Positions 1 to 13,036 of a stretch of DNA of 64,000 nucleotides are shown here, piece by piece (within the stretch, counting starts at the first letter, position 1; every line of letters starts with the position of its first letter). The position numbers and the translations under genes are program-made. This DNA comes from Rostratula benghalensis. Taxonomy: Eukaryota; Chordata; Aves; Charadriiformes; Rostratulidae. The stretch is taken from contig VXAI01000160.1 of the NCBI GenBank assembly GCA_013399305.1, forward strand, positions 1,497,253 through 1,561,252. The letters run 5' to 3'. The notes below the pieces were generated by a model. The model was not told the origin of the DNA. It was given only the letters and a program-made list of their open reading frames with translations, and did not search any database.

Positions 1-109
1 ATCTATCTTAAAGAGCTTGATTTTGCTGTGTAAATGCTTAATGATACCCTATTTATTTAAAGGAGTTGCTCCTGTTGCATGCTGGTGGAATTGAGATAAA
101 AATCAAGGT

Positions 110-180
110 TGTGGTTTGTTTTTTTTTGGAGGGTTGGCTGGTTGGTTTTTTTTGGGGGGGGAAAGATTTTTCTTTGATTG
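110..180. repeat. T/G low-complexity tract
   Basis: T runs alternate with GGTTGG-type motifs and a run of eight G at 154-161. This is simple low-complexity sequence with no recognisable element around it. Confidence 0.7.
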
Positions 181-670
181 ACACACTTTGTAAACTGTTG
201 ATTTAAAAAGAATAGTAATAAAAAATAATCTCATTTTAACAGTTGCTTTAGAGGACAACACTTCCAGACAGGAAGTTCTGTTAAAGATGATGGATCTTTG
301 TTTAGTTAAAAGATATTCCAAAGTGCTGATAATAGTTTTGTCTTTGGCAAGTACTGATAATATTTCGGTTCCTTTCATAGTTCGCTTTTTCCTGAGCACT
401 TACCTTCAGTAATTCTGGTGTTTAGCTGAAGTTATCTCTAGTAAAAAACTGTCTTATAATTATTGCTCAAGTCAACTCAGTTCTGACAGTACCCAGATGA
501 AAAGATGAAGAACAGAAAAACTTTATTTTAAAGTTTTATAGCTCAAAAATAAATACATTCATGCTAAATCACTTCATAAACCATCCAAGTAAAATTACCT
601 TGGTGCTAAAACTTGCAGATCAAATGTGTGCATAAGTTAGGGATCTTGGAATACTGCTATGTTTTTAGAT

Positions 671-687
671 ATGTGTGTGTGTGTGTT
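671..687. repeat. (TG)n microsatellite, short
   Basis: About seven TG units are followed directly by A/T runs (a TATAT stretch, then eight T). Confidence 0.85.
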
Positions 688-2848
688 TAAAAAATATATT
701 TTTTTTGTACTTTTTATCTAAAGAAGACTGTTGCAAAGCAAATGAAAGATTCAGTTCAAATAGACTTGGACTGCTTTTCTTTTAATTGTGATGGCATCAT
801 CAAATCAAATAATATAGCTAAAGAACATTAAAGCCAAAAAGAACAAAAGAAAACAAATGGGCAATGATGGGAAAGCAGTACTGCAATACAAGAAATGAAT
901 CTAAGCAGATAAAGCAGATGAAATATCATGGAGCATCTGAAAGAAATGAAATGAAAACAGATTGTCATCAGATCCTTTCTCTTCCCCAAAAGTTTGATAC
1001 CATTTCTTTGGGGAATAGTTTTGCAAATGATATATAGAATATGTGTAACACAACCATAAACAGACATGCAATTTGCCTCACTTGCAATCTGTTCCATGAT
1101 CTTTGTTCATCCTAAAGAAAAAAGACAAGGTGCAGATCTTGGAACAGGAGGATGGGGAAATAAATCAGAGCTGCAGATATTAGAACTGTGTTGGGATATT
1201 ACAATTGTAAATGTTTGCTGTTTGCACATATTCCAGGATTTCTACTAACTCTGGCTTTTCAATGTCTATGTGGAATTTTTGTTAATACATTTTATCATAG
1301 ATAATTAGCAAACAATAAAGATAATCTGTGGGAAACTGTTATGTATATTAAAATCTTAATTTTTGTTCAAATATAGAAATATTTAAAGTAAACTCCCTGT
1401 GGCATGGGCAGAAAGTATTCATCCTCTGCGTTTTTGCGTTTTTGCTTGAGCTTTGTTAGATCTGTTTGAGCACCAATAGACAAGCAAGATTAAAGGGAAA
1501 CCCGTAGTGGGGAAAATTACACGTCTGAAGTATTAACTGGTATATTCAGTGCTTCTTACACTCTCTGTCACCAAACATATGTTACCTTCAGGTCTGTAAC
1601 TGAGCTGTACTTAGCCTTTATGGCCATAACACCATAACAACCTTCTTTTTAGGTAAAAAGGCAGTTTACTCTGCAGTATCTGTGTCTGAGAGGGAGGGAA
1701 TGCCTCCCATCAGTTGCTGTCAGAGCATAGGAAAACAAAATCCCATCATTTTTGTTACCCTTGTTCCACTCCACTTCAACCACACCCTAGCCATGCATGG
1801 CTGCTTGTCATTGACCCCTACCTTGTCCCATTTTCTTTCCCGCTTTGAGGTTGCACATGTGTGGCTGCACTGGGTGGCACTGCGTTTGGCAAATGATTGT
1901 ATGACGTTGTCCAGCATAAGCCAAGCAGCAACATGAGGGGCTCTGCATGGACCTGGAGCCTTCAGAGGTGGTCAGTCTGGACACGCAGTTCCTGACAAAC
2001 CTTATTGTGTCCGTAAGAGGCTGCAGGATCACTGGAGGATGGACAATGCAGGATGGGAAGCTTGTCCAGGAATAGTTAAGGAGATGTTTTTGTCATATCA
2101 AAGAATTTGTGCTCCTTATGTCATTTAAATTCTGCTTCTTAGTAGGACACAACTGTGCTTCTTTTCCACTGTTGCTTTGCCCTTGTCTTCTCATCCAACA
2201 AAACAGCCTCTTCAATCAGAGAGTATTCTGCGTTATAAAGTCTAATCCAGTGATACTGTTGACTCTTCAGACCTGTTTAGTGGTAGTCAACTCTGTATTG
2301 CATGTGATGACTATTCTGAGGGGAAATATGAAAATTATAGCAGATAGCAGGAAATGGTCTTAGCCAAGTTACTTAAATTAATTCCATTTTAACACAGATC
2401 TGAAATCACTCAGTAAAAAATAGTTCAGTAACTGACCACTCATTTATTTACAAAGTAAACAATAGTACACTAAAATGATGGCATAAGTGAGAACAAAACC
2501 ATATTCCTTATTTAGGAACTACTTGATCTTGTAAATGTAACTATACTGCCTATGTATATGCATAGTGATGACTGAAGAACAGTCTGAAATAATTGATACA
2601 TATGCCAGTTGTCAATTTTTACCTTTAATTCAGGATTAGGACCCTATGAGTTAGGAACAGAAAATATGCAGTAAAGATAATCACATGAATAATGCACTTA
2701 TTAAGTGTTTTCCATATATATTTAAACAGGATTTCCAGGAGTGTGTTGGCAAATAAACCTATTTCTGTCAGAGGTAGTGGTAGAACTCAGACAATTTTTC
2801 AAAAATCAATATTTAAATTTAAAATATTAGGGTTGGTACCATTTTGGG

Positions 2849-2863
2849 AAAAAAAAAAAAAAA
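2849..2863 (+). repeat. Poly(A) run, 15 A
   Basis: This is a plain homopolymer. No gene-derived sequence is visible upstream of it, so it is not called as a retrocopy tail. Confidence 0.85.
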
Positions 2864-3851
2864 GTTGACCAATCATCTGAATAAGATTCAGAAGTAAATT
2901 TCTGCTTAGGCACATATTAGAAATAGAAAGATGGGAAGCATGCTTATGATGTTCCAGGTGATTTAGTGTACATGTGGAAGCTGTGATTCTTGTGTTCATC
3001 TTCCTCCGACAACAAAAGAAATAAAACACAAGATTTTGTAGCAGGCCAAAATGTAGCAAAAAATAATGACATAGGCTTAAGGTATTTTTAAATATTTTTT
3101 TTAAGTAGCAGAAAATGGTTTATTCCATTGTAATATTGAACACAGCATTATTGGTCTGTGGTTAAACATGCAAAATTCATGAAAAGAAAAAATAATGTGG
3201 TTGTCTTAACATTGTTGCTTTGTGCATATGCCTTACAATAAAGTATTTAAATGCAATCAGCTTCACATATATATGTCACATATATCAGCTTCTCACCTAA
3301 TATATTTTAATGCAAAATATTACATACTTCTGCATAATAATCCTAGGGAAAGAATTTCATTGTTATACGCTTGCAGTAGTGTTGTTGTAATCATCTGGTC
3401 TATCTTAATTGTCTCAGGGCTGGACTGAGAGTTGCTAAGTAGTACACTGACCCGAAGAAGAAATTTTTTGCAACACTGAAAGATTAATGTGAAGAGCCTT
3501 AACTTCTTTGGCCTGATACACAATTAAAACCACTGTTGGAATAAAGGACTTTGTCAATGACACCTACCTTGCCTCTCCTCGTGTTCTGATTTTTTATTTC
3601 ATCATCTGACCTATTGTTCATATTACATTTCGAACTTTGGCCCTATGTTCTGGCATCTCAAAATATTGATAAAACTTACTTTCATAATACCTTTTTTTGT
3701 GGTGGAAATATTCCTGAAAAAGGTACAACTGGGCAACTGAGAGATACTAAGGACTGGTAAACTCTCATTGATTTTTCTTGCTATTTCTCTTTCTTTTGTC
3801 TCCCTACCTGAGTGACCTCTCAGTGTCTGCTGTTGGAGTATTATTGCCACT

Positions 3852-4265
3852 TATCATAGATTCATAGCAAATAGGGCTGGAAGGGAGCTAGAAAGATTGT
3901 TCAATCCTTCCTCTTACCCCAAGGCAGGACCAGCTGTACCTAAATCATCTCTGACAGATGTTTGTCTACCCTGTTTTTAAAAACCTTCAGTATGGGGATT
4001 CTAAAAATTCCCTAGGCAGTCTATTCATTTACTTCACTGTCCATAAAGTGAAAGAGATCATTTCTTCTTTTGTCTTTTCTAATGTCTGAACTCAATGTTC
4101 CATATTGCAGTTTTCAGCATTATCCTCTGTTGCATCTTCAGCGAATGCAGACAACAATCTGCAGTCTTTTTCTCTGAAGCCACCTTTCATATAACTGAAG
4201 ATTAGCAGCAGGTTTTCTCTGTCTCCTTTTCTTATGATTGAACAAGAGTTCTATAATTTGGCTTT
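3852..4265 (-). mobile_element. Old CR1 LINE fragment, 3' end
   Basis: On the plus strand it starts with a degenerate copy of the CR1 terminal octamer repeat (TCATAGATTCATAG). It continues with text typical of old avian/reptilian CR1 3' ends: GGGCTGGAAGGGAGCT, CCAAGGCAGGACCAGCTGTA, then CTGACAGATGTTTGTC and a TTTAAAAACCTTCAGT-like segment. Because the octamer tail is at the left, the element reads on the minus strand and is 5'-truncated at the right, near 4265 where similarity fades. Many substitutions suggest an old insertion. It is not functional. The subfamily is not assigned. CR1 assignment is confident; the right-hand boundary is approximate. Confidence 0.85.
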
Positions 4266-5781
4266 CTACGCTTGCACATCCCCATTTCCTTCCTTCACTC
4301 TTTCCTTACTTCCACTTATTCCAATTATGCAGCTATTTGCTAAATCGTGTTATTTTGATCCAATATATCCACACGACTCAATAATTGCATGATACAATAA
4401 CATGTTGAAATTTTATGTGATCAGTGCAGAACCTATCCAACAGCAAATGCCGACATCCTCTACACAGCCAATGGAAGGGCCAAGCAGCTGGCTTCCTGAG
4501 TTAAGATCCTGAATTTGACCTGAATTAGACACCTAAACGTTCCAGTAGACCTTTAGGAGGAACAATGGACAGTGATGACTGAAGGAGAAAGAGGGAATGA
4601 AAAACCTACCAAGTTATCTGTAAAGTTAAGAGAAGATACCTACTGGTAACCTCTCATGTAAACAAAATACTCCATGCCTGGAATCCTGAGAAATCATTGT
4701 CTTCCTTGACATTATTGCCCAGCAATCAATCAGATTCATTTATTGAGGAAATGAAGGGAGAAGATCTATATGTCAAATCATGGCCCTACCAGAAAGGTTT
4801 GAACCTTCAGTTCAGCCCCTGAACTTGTGCTTAGACAGCTGCGCCAAGTGCAGAGGCTGCTAAATAAAGTGACAGTGCATGTTTGCTCAGGGATAAACAC
4901 GGGAGTTCTTAGGTTATCTGCAGCCTAATATTTAGCCCATGGGCCTTTTGGGTGGATTTTTGTGATGTTGTAGTTTTAAAAAGAAATTAAATGCCTTTTT
5001 TTTTCTTTTTCCTTTTTAATGCAGATTATTAAAAAATGATAGGATTCAATCATTTCAGAATAGCTATTAATATGTTGCTCACATTTCAGACAATTCTACT
5101 CTGTTTTGGGCATATTAGACTGTGTGCTTTTGATATGTTTAATTTTTGCAATTGAAGCTTTCTGAACTCACAGTGAGGTATTTGTAAAAAGTTAATTAGC
5201 CTGTGCAAATTCACTAACATCTGTTTCCTACTTTAAAATAATTGAAATTGTCTTTTATTGTATGGTTAAAAGAATTAAATCAATATAAAAATTTTCTGGG
5301 ATAAAAATGACCCAGGAAGTTTTGGATAAAAAGGGGAAAAAAAAAAAAAGAAGCCAATTTTACTAAATTGAGTAGTGACTTAAAGACCCTATAGCTACCT
5401 TGAAAGATCAAATGAAGACAAACAATATGTTCCTATCCCTTTGTGTAAAATACATTATCTGTCTTGGAGAAAATAGGTCTGAGGAAACGCGATCTTACAG
5501 TTTAAATGTTGACCTTGCACAAATTAGGCCATAATCTTGTTATCAGACTGATACATAAGGAGGTGGACATCTGAAAGATCAGGATATAGTAGCATTTTCA
5601 ATAACAAAACCCAACATTATTCATTATCATCATCAGAACATGCTTGATCTGAATTCACCCCATTTAACTGCAGACAACAAAGCAAAAAATTTAGGGTACC
5701 TGGTCTTCCTCTGCAAACTAAGGAAAAAAAATCAGAAGCTTTAGAAGACCATTCAAATTCCACTTGTGCTAAATATCTGGG

Positions 5782-5802
5782 TTTTTTTTTTTTTTTTTTT
5801 TT
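5782..5802 (+). repeat. Poly(T) run, 21 T
   Basis: This is a simple homopolymer flanked by GGG on both sides. Read on the minus strand it is a poly(A) run, but the sequence before it on that strand shows no recognisable gene or SINE. Confidence 0.9.
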
Positions 5803-8116
5803 GTTGGGCACTCCATTGAAGTGATGAAGGAAAGGTGAGATAAGACTGGAGCTCTGACCCTAGCCCTGATAAGTAAGCACCCTGCTAACAACCTGGTCGT
5901 TTAGCAGTAAAGTCTGTGAAAGCTGTCATATCCTACAGGTTAGGGGCTGTCAGATTTTGCTATGTGCAATTGTTTCCATGTGCTTATCCTAGAAAGAAAT
6001 AGATATCAAACCCAGACACCCAGAGATCTGCAGTAAAGGTAGCACACTTTAGTATGTTTGTGTTTTCTTTAGTAATGTTTTTCTGTTGTCTCTTAGCAGG
6101 CAACATTTTCAGCAAAAATGTACTTTTAGCAAAAATTCCCCCTCAATCTTTCCAATTTCCAAATACTTTTTCTCAGGGCCATTACTGTGATATAGTGTTA
6201 TCTGTACATTTGTATCTACTTTTTATAAGGTATCTTTTAATTCCCTATGAATCTTCTCTCAGTCTTTCTAGTGTGAATATTCAGTGTAGAGACTCCAGCC
6301 AATGACAGCAAAATGTTCAGGTGAAATACATCAACAAATATTTAGAGGTGGAAAACCATAACTCTGTGGCAATAAACACTGCTGACCCCTGAAGAGTATT
6401 TCTGAGGACTGCACCACAAAATAAACCACTGCATTCTTATGTAACTTCAGCATCAAAGCTTATAGCCAAAACCAGATGGAAAATGGTCTTGAGAATACAG
6501 ATATGATTTTGCTGGTCAATATTAGCATGAAATATGTCTATCAATTTTTTATTATAATCATCACAGAACAGTAGCAGTTGGAGGTGTGCACATGCTTGCA
6601 TACACCCCTCCAAGGAGCTGCTGCTGGAGGCTGCCTGTCTCACTGGCATAGTCTCCCCTTGCTGAGCAAAAGCATTCTCAAGGCCACATCTAAGCATTCA
6701 CAGTAATAGCAGTTGCAGCAGGGATCTACCCAGATAACCAAGCTATGAATGTAACATAACCCCTCTGCCAAGTGTGTGGGACTTAAGTGCAAAGACTGTG
6801 TAGTTCCTAAGAATCCTTTAAACAATGTCACCTGTTTGGCTCACCCCTTGATAGATAGCTGTATGCACTCCTTGGCTTAGACATCTGGAATTTCTTGAGA
6901 GGTGATTTTTTTTCCTTACTAGGGAAATCCTTCAGCACGTGAATAAATTTAACTGGGAAACCAGATAAATAACAAGACAGATATTAAAATCTTTCTTCAA
7001 GAAGTACATCAGGGTAATGACAATCTTCCATAACATCAGTTCCTATTACTGTCCAGCTTATAGGTTAAACCCTAGAGACAGTCAGAGAACATAATAAGGT
7101 GCACATTTCCCCAGCCTCTCTGCTGGCACTCAGTCAGCTTGGTGCTGGGCACCAGCTGCCTTGTGGTCAGCTTCCATACACCCAAGCAGATTAACAGCAA
7201 TTAGCTATGGGTGGCAAAGCCCCAACATCAGGTCTCCTCTGGCCAATTATCTGAAATTAGGTTTACCAGGACTACAGACTCTGTGGTGACGTTTCAGGGA
7301 CGCCACCGGCTCAGTCAGCCTTATCAAAGTTTCGGGAAAAAAAATATAAATTCCATATTAAATCACATTTATGTAATTTCAACCAAAAGTTGATGTAAGG
7401 AGGTGAAAATGCAATGTATAGAAACTCTTTATTTGGATTCCTTGTATGCCTGTTGACGAACATCTACCTTTGTGGGCCTCCCATGTGGAGAAACACACAC
7501 ATGTATGACATAGATTGTCCTGCCATTTCTGCCTTTTGCTCTGATGGATATCCACTTGTACTTGAAAACTGAATCTTAGTTTTCACTCTTCCCTCTAGAA
7601 ATAGCCAGGAATAAAGAGGTCAAAGAACAATATATTTTCCTTTTAATATTTTTTTAATACCTGAGATATTAAATTAAATTAAACAGAAAAATAGATTTTT
7701 CTTTAGCTGATGTTTTTGTAGGATAAATCAGTACTAATGTAAGTGCATATGGATATCCGAATTATATAGGGGACTTAAATTTTTCAAGAATGCAACTTCT
7801 CTGATTCTTGATGGAATCTGAAAAATATGTTAGTGTCACTCTGTCAAAGGAAAACAGACTTAAACTTCTGATTGTCATGCATCACTTGGCAGAGTTCACT
7901 GATGCATGATCCTGATGATCCTGATCTATGTTCATTCTTAAAATTTGATTATTTACTCCTGAGAAGCTTAAATAACATTAGATTTCAGTATCAACAGATT
8001 TCACAGTGGAAGTTCCAGAAACACAAACTGCAAAGATTTTGGCAGTGGCTGCCAGCACAGAGTTTCTTTAGGCAAAGATCTAAGAACTTTTTTGCTTCAA
8101 AGAAGAAATCTGGCAC

Positions 8117-8131
8117 TTTTTTTTTTTTTTT
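8117..8131 (+). repeat. Poly(T) run, 15 T
   Basis: Homopolymer in otherwise unremarkable sequence. Confidence 0.85.
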
Positions 8132-9390
8132 CACCTTTTATAGAAGAATTTGCAGTAACTTCCAAATGGCATGCTGAATTTCAGTACTTCTAAGAGTCAT
8201 GAAGTTAAACTAATTGTAATTCATTCATCCCAGTCCTTAACCAGTGCCATCACCTTAAATTTAAATAGAGAAGACACTAAGATATCGGCAGATTATGTAA
8301 GTGATTTACAATGTGACTATTCTTGATTATTGCATAGACTTGTGTTTCTGAATTATTGTTCTACTCTTACACATCTTCATTCTCTCCTTTCTTATTGCTA
8401 TCTTATGCCCTTACCCCTCAAAAAATGTATTTGAAAACCCAATAGTACTAGTCAAGCAGTGTGCAGAAGCAACAGCAATATGTCTGTTTTACCATTTAAA
8501 CTAATAGCATTCTTTACTTAAAGCGAATGATTGTGCACTAATTTCTTAGTGTTAGAAAAAGCAATGAAAACAAAATTGTCCCAAAAAAAGCAGGGTATCT
8601 TAAACCAGTACATTATACCCTTTAAAGTTTTTAAATTATGACTTTATTCACTTTGGAAGGCAATATATCTTCATCTGTGAAGATCCAAAAGTTAAAACCA
8701 AGACTGTAATAGCTACTTACCCTCCCTTTCACTCCTACACACATATTTTAAAAACACTAGAAACTAAAATTTCTGCCTTTTCTGTGGAATAGAGAAGTAT
8801 TTTTTCTTAATTCAGATACCTGCAAAGGTGATTTATCAAACTCATTCCCCTTCATGTGATATTCTAAAATCAGATAGAGTGTTGAAGTGATTGCCATAAT
8901 TCTTCAAACTTTGTTTTCCTGAATGCAGCAGATGCATATCATGAGTTGTTTAAATATCAAAATACATTGCATGTGGTTATTTTATTACATTCCTATACCT
9001 GTGGTTCCTTCTTAATGACAAAATATGCAATTTCATAGAAAGTTGTGCTGATAAAACTACTTTAAAGACCTAATTGTTTTTAAAGCATATATATACAGAT
9101 ATCATTAGCAAAATATTTTAATCTCTATAGCTCAGGTAGACTAAATGTAAGCATTTATTAATACAAGCTAAGCACTCATTATAAATTTGCACAGAAAATG
9201 ATAAAATATTATGTATGAAATGAATCATTAGCATGGACCATTAAGTCCTCTATTTTCCTTTAATTGAATTTGTCAGTAGTACCCTCTTTAACTGAAAACC
9301 AGTCATAACCACAAAATTAAATAATAATTAAAGAAACAACTATTCAAAGACTTGCTTGGTAGCTAAGGTGCCATTTAACCAAAACAGCAA

Positions 9391-12300
9391 TTTAATGTAA
9401 ATTGCAGCCCATGTAGACATAGTTCTGAAAATTATACATCCTGTGGTTCATATATGTTTGAATTAGCAAAACATTTTCAGCATCACAGTCTAGATGTTCA
9501 TATATTGGTTCTGTAAACATAAAGGAAAACTGAATAAATGGGTGAAAATAGGTATAAATAGACCTATGATAATTAAAGCTAATTAAGACTCTACAGAAAT
9601 AAACCACTGGCTGTTCTGTAAATTTTTAGCAGTTTAGAATAAACAACCGCTTACAATATAAGCATTCTATCACCGTACACATTCATTCAATAAAGACGTA
9701 TTGGATGTGGAACCAAAAATAATGCTTTGCCCATCTGCTTTATTTTTCTAACTTTACCCAATTATTTGAACAGAGGTGGAACCTCCCATTTACAGAGACT
9801 TTGTTACTCTACCTGTTCAGAAAAAAAAAAAACAAACCAAAACAAGAAAACCCAAAGCAAAACAAACAACGTTAAAAACTCCTCTACAATCAGCAACCCA
9901 AAAAAAAAACTTGGCAACTGTATCATGTTTGAGAGGAAAGCAGGTCTTGCTGCTTCTGAATAAGCAACGATGCAGCTCAGAGGAGGTCCAGGAGATCCCA
10001 GTGTATATATGGACATTTGCCCACTCTACTGCAGGATCAGGACTGGGACTTTCCTTTGTTATTGCTGGTGATTCTCTCACATCAGTTACATTTGGAACAA
10101 TGGGGGTTTATTAACAAATTCTGTTTTGCACAACCAGCAGGGGGAGGCAAGATTTAAGGAAATAAACAGGGAAAACTTCATGGAAGCAAGTAGTTTTAAA
10201 AAGGGGAGGGTGGTGGAAAGCTTTGAACAAAAGAGAGAGGTGAGTAATACAAGACATTAGGGTTATGCTGATAATTTGATTGCTGCTCTCTTGTCAATCA
10301 ATTCATAACGTGCAGTTGCCACAGGTGTCCTGTTTGAAAGAGCTTGCATCAGTTTGTCTGCTTTCCCAGTGCAAGGTCCTTTTGCTAACTGTGAATATAC
10401 AGCTGTAGTAAAAATTATTTTATTGCCATTTTCTAGTAACATAAGCTAATATGAAAGAACAGAACTGTAAGTAAATGATGTTACAAGTTTCAAAGAGAAT
10501 GTCTCTTGTTTAAATATTTCACATAATTGACTACTTGTGTGTAGGAACCAATGAAAGAGATGCACAGCTGGACTGAATGCCCTAAAATTATTTTCAGAAA
10601 TACATATCTCATTGTACTTTTCAATTCTTACTTATACAGCTTTCATTCTTCTGTAGAACAATTTACAAAATAACTTGTGCAACTATTATGGTTAAATGTT
10701 GAATCTGCTAGGAGCATTTCAGGAAGATAATTTCAGACAGAGAACCAAACATCTTGTTGTATATTCATGTCTTCTCCATGATTGTTATAATTTAGGGGTA
10801 CAAGCTACATGATGAAGACTAGTAGTCAATATGTGCGGTTGTCTTCACATAGAACCTATTTTGCAGAGCAAGGAAGTATCCAGCCCTGCTGTGAACAACA
10901 GGGTTGTTCAGTTTTGTAACTGTGTTCTGCACCAGCCAGGGTGAAAGGCACAAGCAAGCCCTAAGAGCTTCCCTGATAAACATGCACAAGCAAAGCTGCC
11001 TGCTGAATAACTGGCCCATGGTTTTCATCAGGACTGCTTACAGGTACCTGAGTGAAGGGCAAAGTACACCATATGGACCAGTGATGTTGTTTACCACCAG
11101 TGTGGACCATTGATGAAGCTCGTTGTTCCTTTTGTACCCTCACATAAATCCCAAGTGTTCTCTCTCTTATAGATGATCTAGGTCTACTTGCCTCCATGCA
11201 TTCTAGATTAACCTTTTCAGATATTAATAGAATTTATGTGCCTGCTCATTTATAACCCTATAAATGATATGCATATTTATTTTATATGAATACATTGAGA
11301 GCATATAGGCTTGGGAAGGGGGTACAAATTACTGATTTGAACTGCAGACCGACACTACAAGAGAGCAGCAGCCTTCTGTCCTACTTCCCTGAGGTGCCCT
11401 TTGCAGAACGGTCCCTATGGCACACTACGCTGTGGCATGGTATGTTTTGCCATGGTTTAATTACCTTTATTATAACTGTCTACTCTCTAGTGATATCCAA
11501 TACCAAAGAAGAACACAGATATAACGGTTATCCATAATTACAGCTTTGACGAGTTATTTGAATCAATGTATTCCAGAGCACAGGAAAAGTTCCAGCCTCG
11601 TGGCTTTGATACTGACAGATCTGGTGTAAAGTGGGTGTTTGGATACAATGCCAAGCATAATTGGTGCCAGCAGTGGAGATTACATGTGCTGGCTCTATGG
11701 AAGCTTATACAATTGTTGGGAACAAGGCCATGTACGGTAGTACACATGAAGTCAGAGCACAGCCTTCATGTGAAGGCTATATTATTAATTTAGTGTAAGC
11801 CTTCACTGTGATTTCTGGAAATTCGAAGGAGTACAGCCCCTAGTGCTTTGGTTCTGCACTTCTGTCAAGTTCTTCACTCAAATCAGAGGGTAGATGCTGG
11901 CACCATCCTCCAGATTCAGCTGCTCTTCTTCACCAAGTTTCAAATATAGCATTTAGAAATTTTTATTTTACCTCCTCCAGTAAGGCCATCTGTTCCCATA
12001 GCTTTCCCTCAAAACACCTGGCATTATCTTTTTTAGAATTTCTGGACTTCTATGGTTTTTTTATCCTGTTTAGGGCGAAATAAACATATGAAAATATACT
12101 GTTAAGAAAGCAGTATACATATGACTTTTATTACATTTCCCATTTGTCATGCAGGAAAGTGGCAGGCCAGTCTGGGTGGGTGAATCTAAAAGTCCATTTC
12201 ACCTACAGTCCTGCCAGGGTCAGATGCCTGTTGAAGATGCTTTACAGAGTGAAAAGGAAATGTGTGTTAAAGCTGAGTGACAACAATTCCTCAAAGCTCA

Positions 12301-12859
12301 AACACAAGATTATTTTCTTGAAATAGAGTTCTTAGAGGAAGTAATTGGTTTCATTCCCTTTCCCCATAGCAAGTAATCTTGGCACGTTGCAACAAAGTTT
12401 TCCAGAAAACTCATCATCTTAACACAAATATCTTATATTATTATTTAAATAACTAAAGGTCTGGATTTAAAACCACAAATTCACAACCTGGAAATCCCCC
12501 ACAAACATTTTGTGATTTTGCAGTTGCATGACAAAGATATGAAGGTTTGATGGATCTAAGAAGGGATTTGTGGTCTGGAGAACTCAGTGAAATTCCTTGG
12601 CCTGTCTTACACAGAATGTCAGACGAGACTCTGGTGATCACTTAAAATAGAATAATTTAAAACAGATTCAGTTCCAGCAGTTTCTAAAAGGTCTGGTAAG
12701 ACTTAGTGAATTAGCATTCGGAAAGTTAGATCATATTCATGCTTCATGTAGTCACAGCTTCTCTTCAGCAGTCTTTTTTTATGTGTGAATAACCAGGTAT
12801 GAGTAATATTTCTTGACCAGCAAATGGATACACATCTAAGACACATGAACTGCACCTGA
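9391..12859. other. Non-coding stretch, no gene seen
   Basis: The region includes an A-rich low-complexity patch at 9820-9909 and no recognised repeat family. Open frames near 11286-11537 and 11566-11793 on the plus strand are 75-83 codons. They have mixed composition but resemble nothing I can name. Confidence 0.6.
9820..9909 (+). repeat. A-rich low-complexity tract
   Basis: An A12 run is followed by AAAC/AAACC-type repeats and a second A run at 9901-9909. It is consistent with a decayed A-rich simple repeat. Confidence 0.8.
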
Positions 12860-12868
12860 ACTGCACCT
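12846..12868 (+). repeat. 11-bp tandem duplication
   Basis: Two adjacent copies of TGAACTGCACC lie just before the putative splice acceptor of the next entry. Confidence 0.8.
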
Positions 12869-13036
12869 GCTCCCCTACAGGCTGTAAATTTTGAAGAAGG
12901 AAGACTTCTTGGCTGGCAAGCTGAAAAGTTTTGGATCCAGTGGCTGTCCCATCATAGAGATCCTTTCCACATTACACTGCAAGTGAATCTGCCTAATGTA
13001 CAGATTTATTTCAGAGATAACATTTGGGACCGGTGA
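12860..13036 (+). other. Exon-like open segment, family unknown
   Basis: This frame of 58 codons has no ATG and lies between two in-frame TGA codons. Within it, a plausible 3' splice site (pyrimidine-rich CTCCCCTACAG ending at 12880) precedes 51 codons. These begin AVNFEEGRLLGW and end YFRDNIWDR before TGA at 13034-13036. Composition is balanced: five Trp, mixed charges, no homopolymer runs. That is unlike the Leu/Phe/Lys-rich frames elsewhere in the window. I cannot assign it to a family. It may be a terminal coding exon, a decayed retroviral or pseudogene remnant, or chance; the length alone does not exclude chance. No polyadenylation signal close downstream was identified. Confidence 0.2.

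Larger units (their letters stand above)
1..3851. other. Non-coding AT-rich stretch, no gene seen
   Basis: No reading frame here looks like a protein family I know. The longest open frames (about 100 codons or fewer) are rich in residues expected from random AT-rich DNA. The stretch holds a T/G-rich tract near 110-180, a short (TG)n run at 671-687 and a 15-base A run at 2849-2863. It could be intergenic or intronic. Confidence 0.7.
4266..9390. other. Non-coding stretch, no gene seen
   Basis: No coding sequence or transposable element is recognised. Near 4997-5027 a long pyrimidine tract ends in AATGCAG, which resembles a 3' splice site, but the sequence after it closes almost at once in every frame I checked. 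Homopolymers occur at 5337-5349, 5782-5802 and 8117-8131. Confidence 0.65.

Noticed and set aside
4995..5027. Strong acceptor-like pyrimidine tract plus AATGCAG
   Set aside because: All frames close soon after it and no donor follows at exon distance.
5782..5802. Long A/T homopolymers as tails of processed pseudogenes
   Set aside because: No gene-derived sequence precedes any of the long runs I examined. CR1 machinery rarely makes poly(A) retrocopies, so such pseudogenes are scarce in birds.
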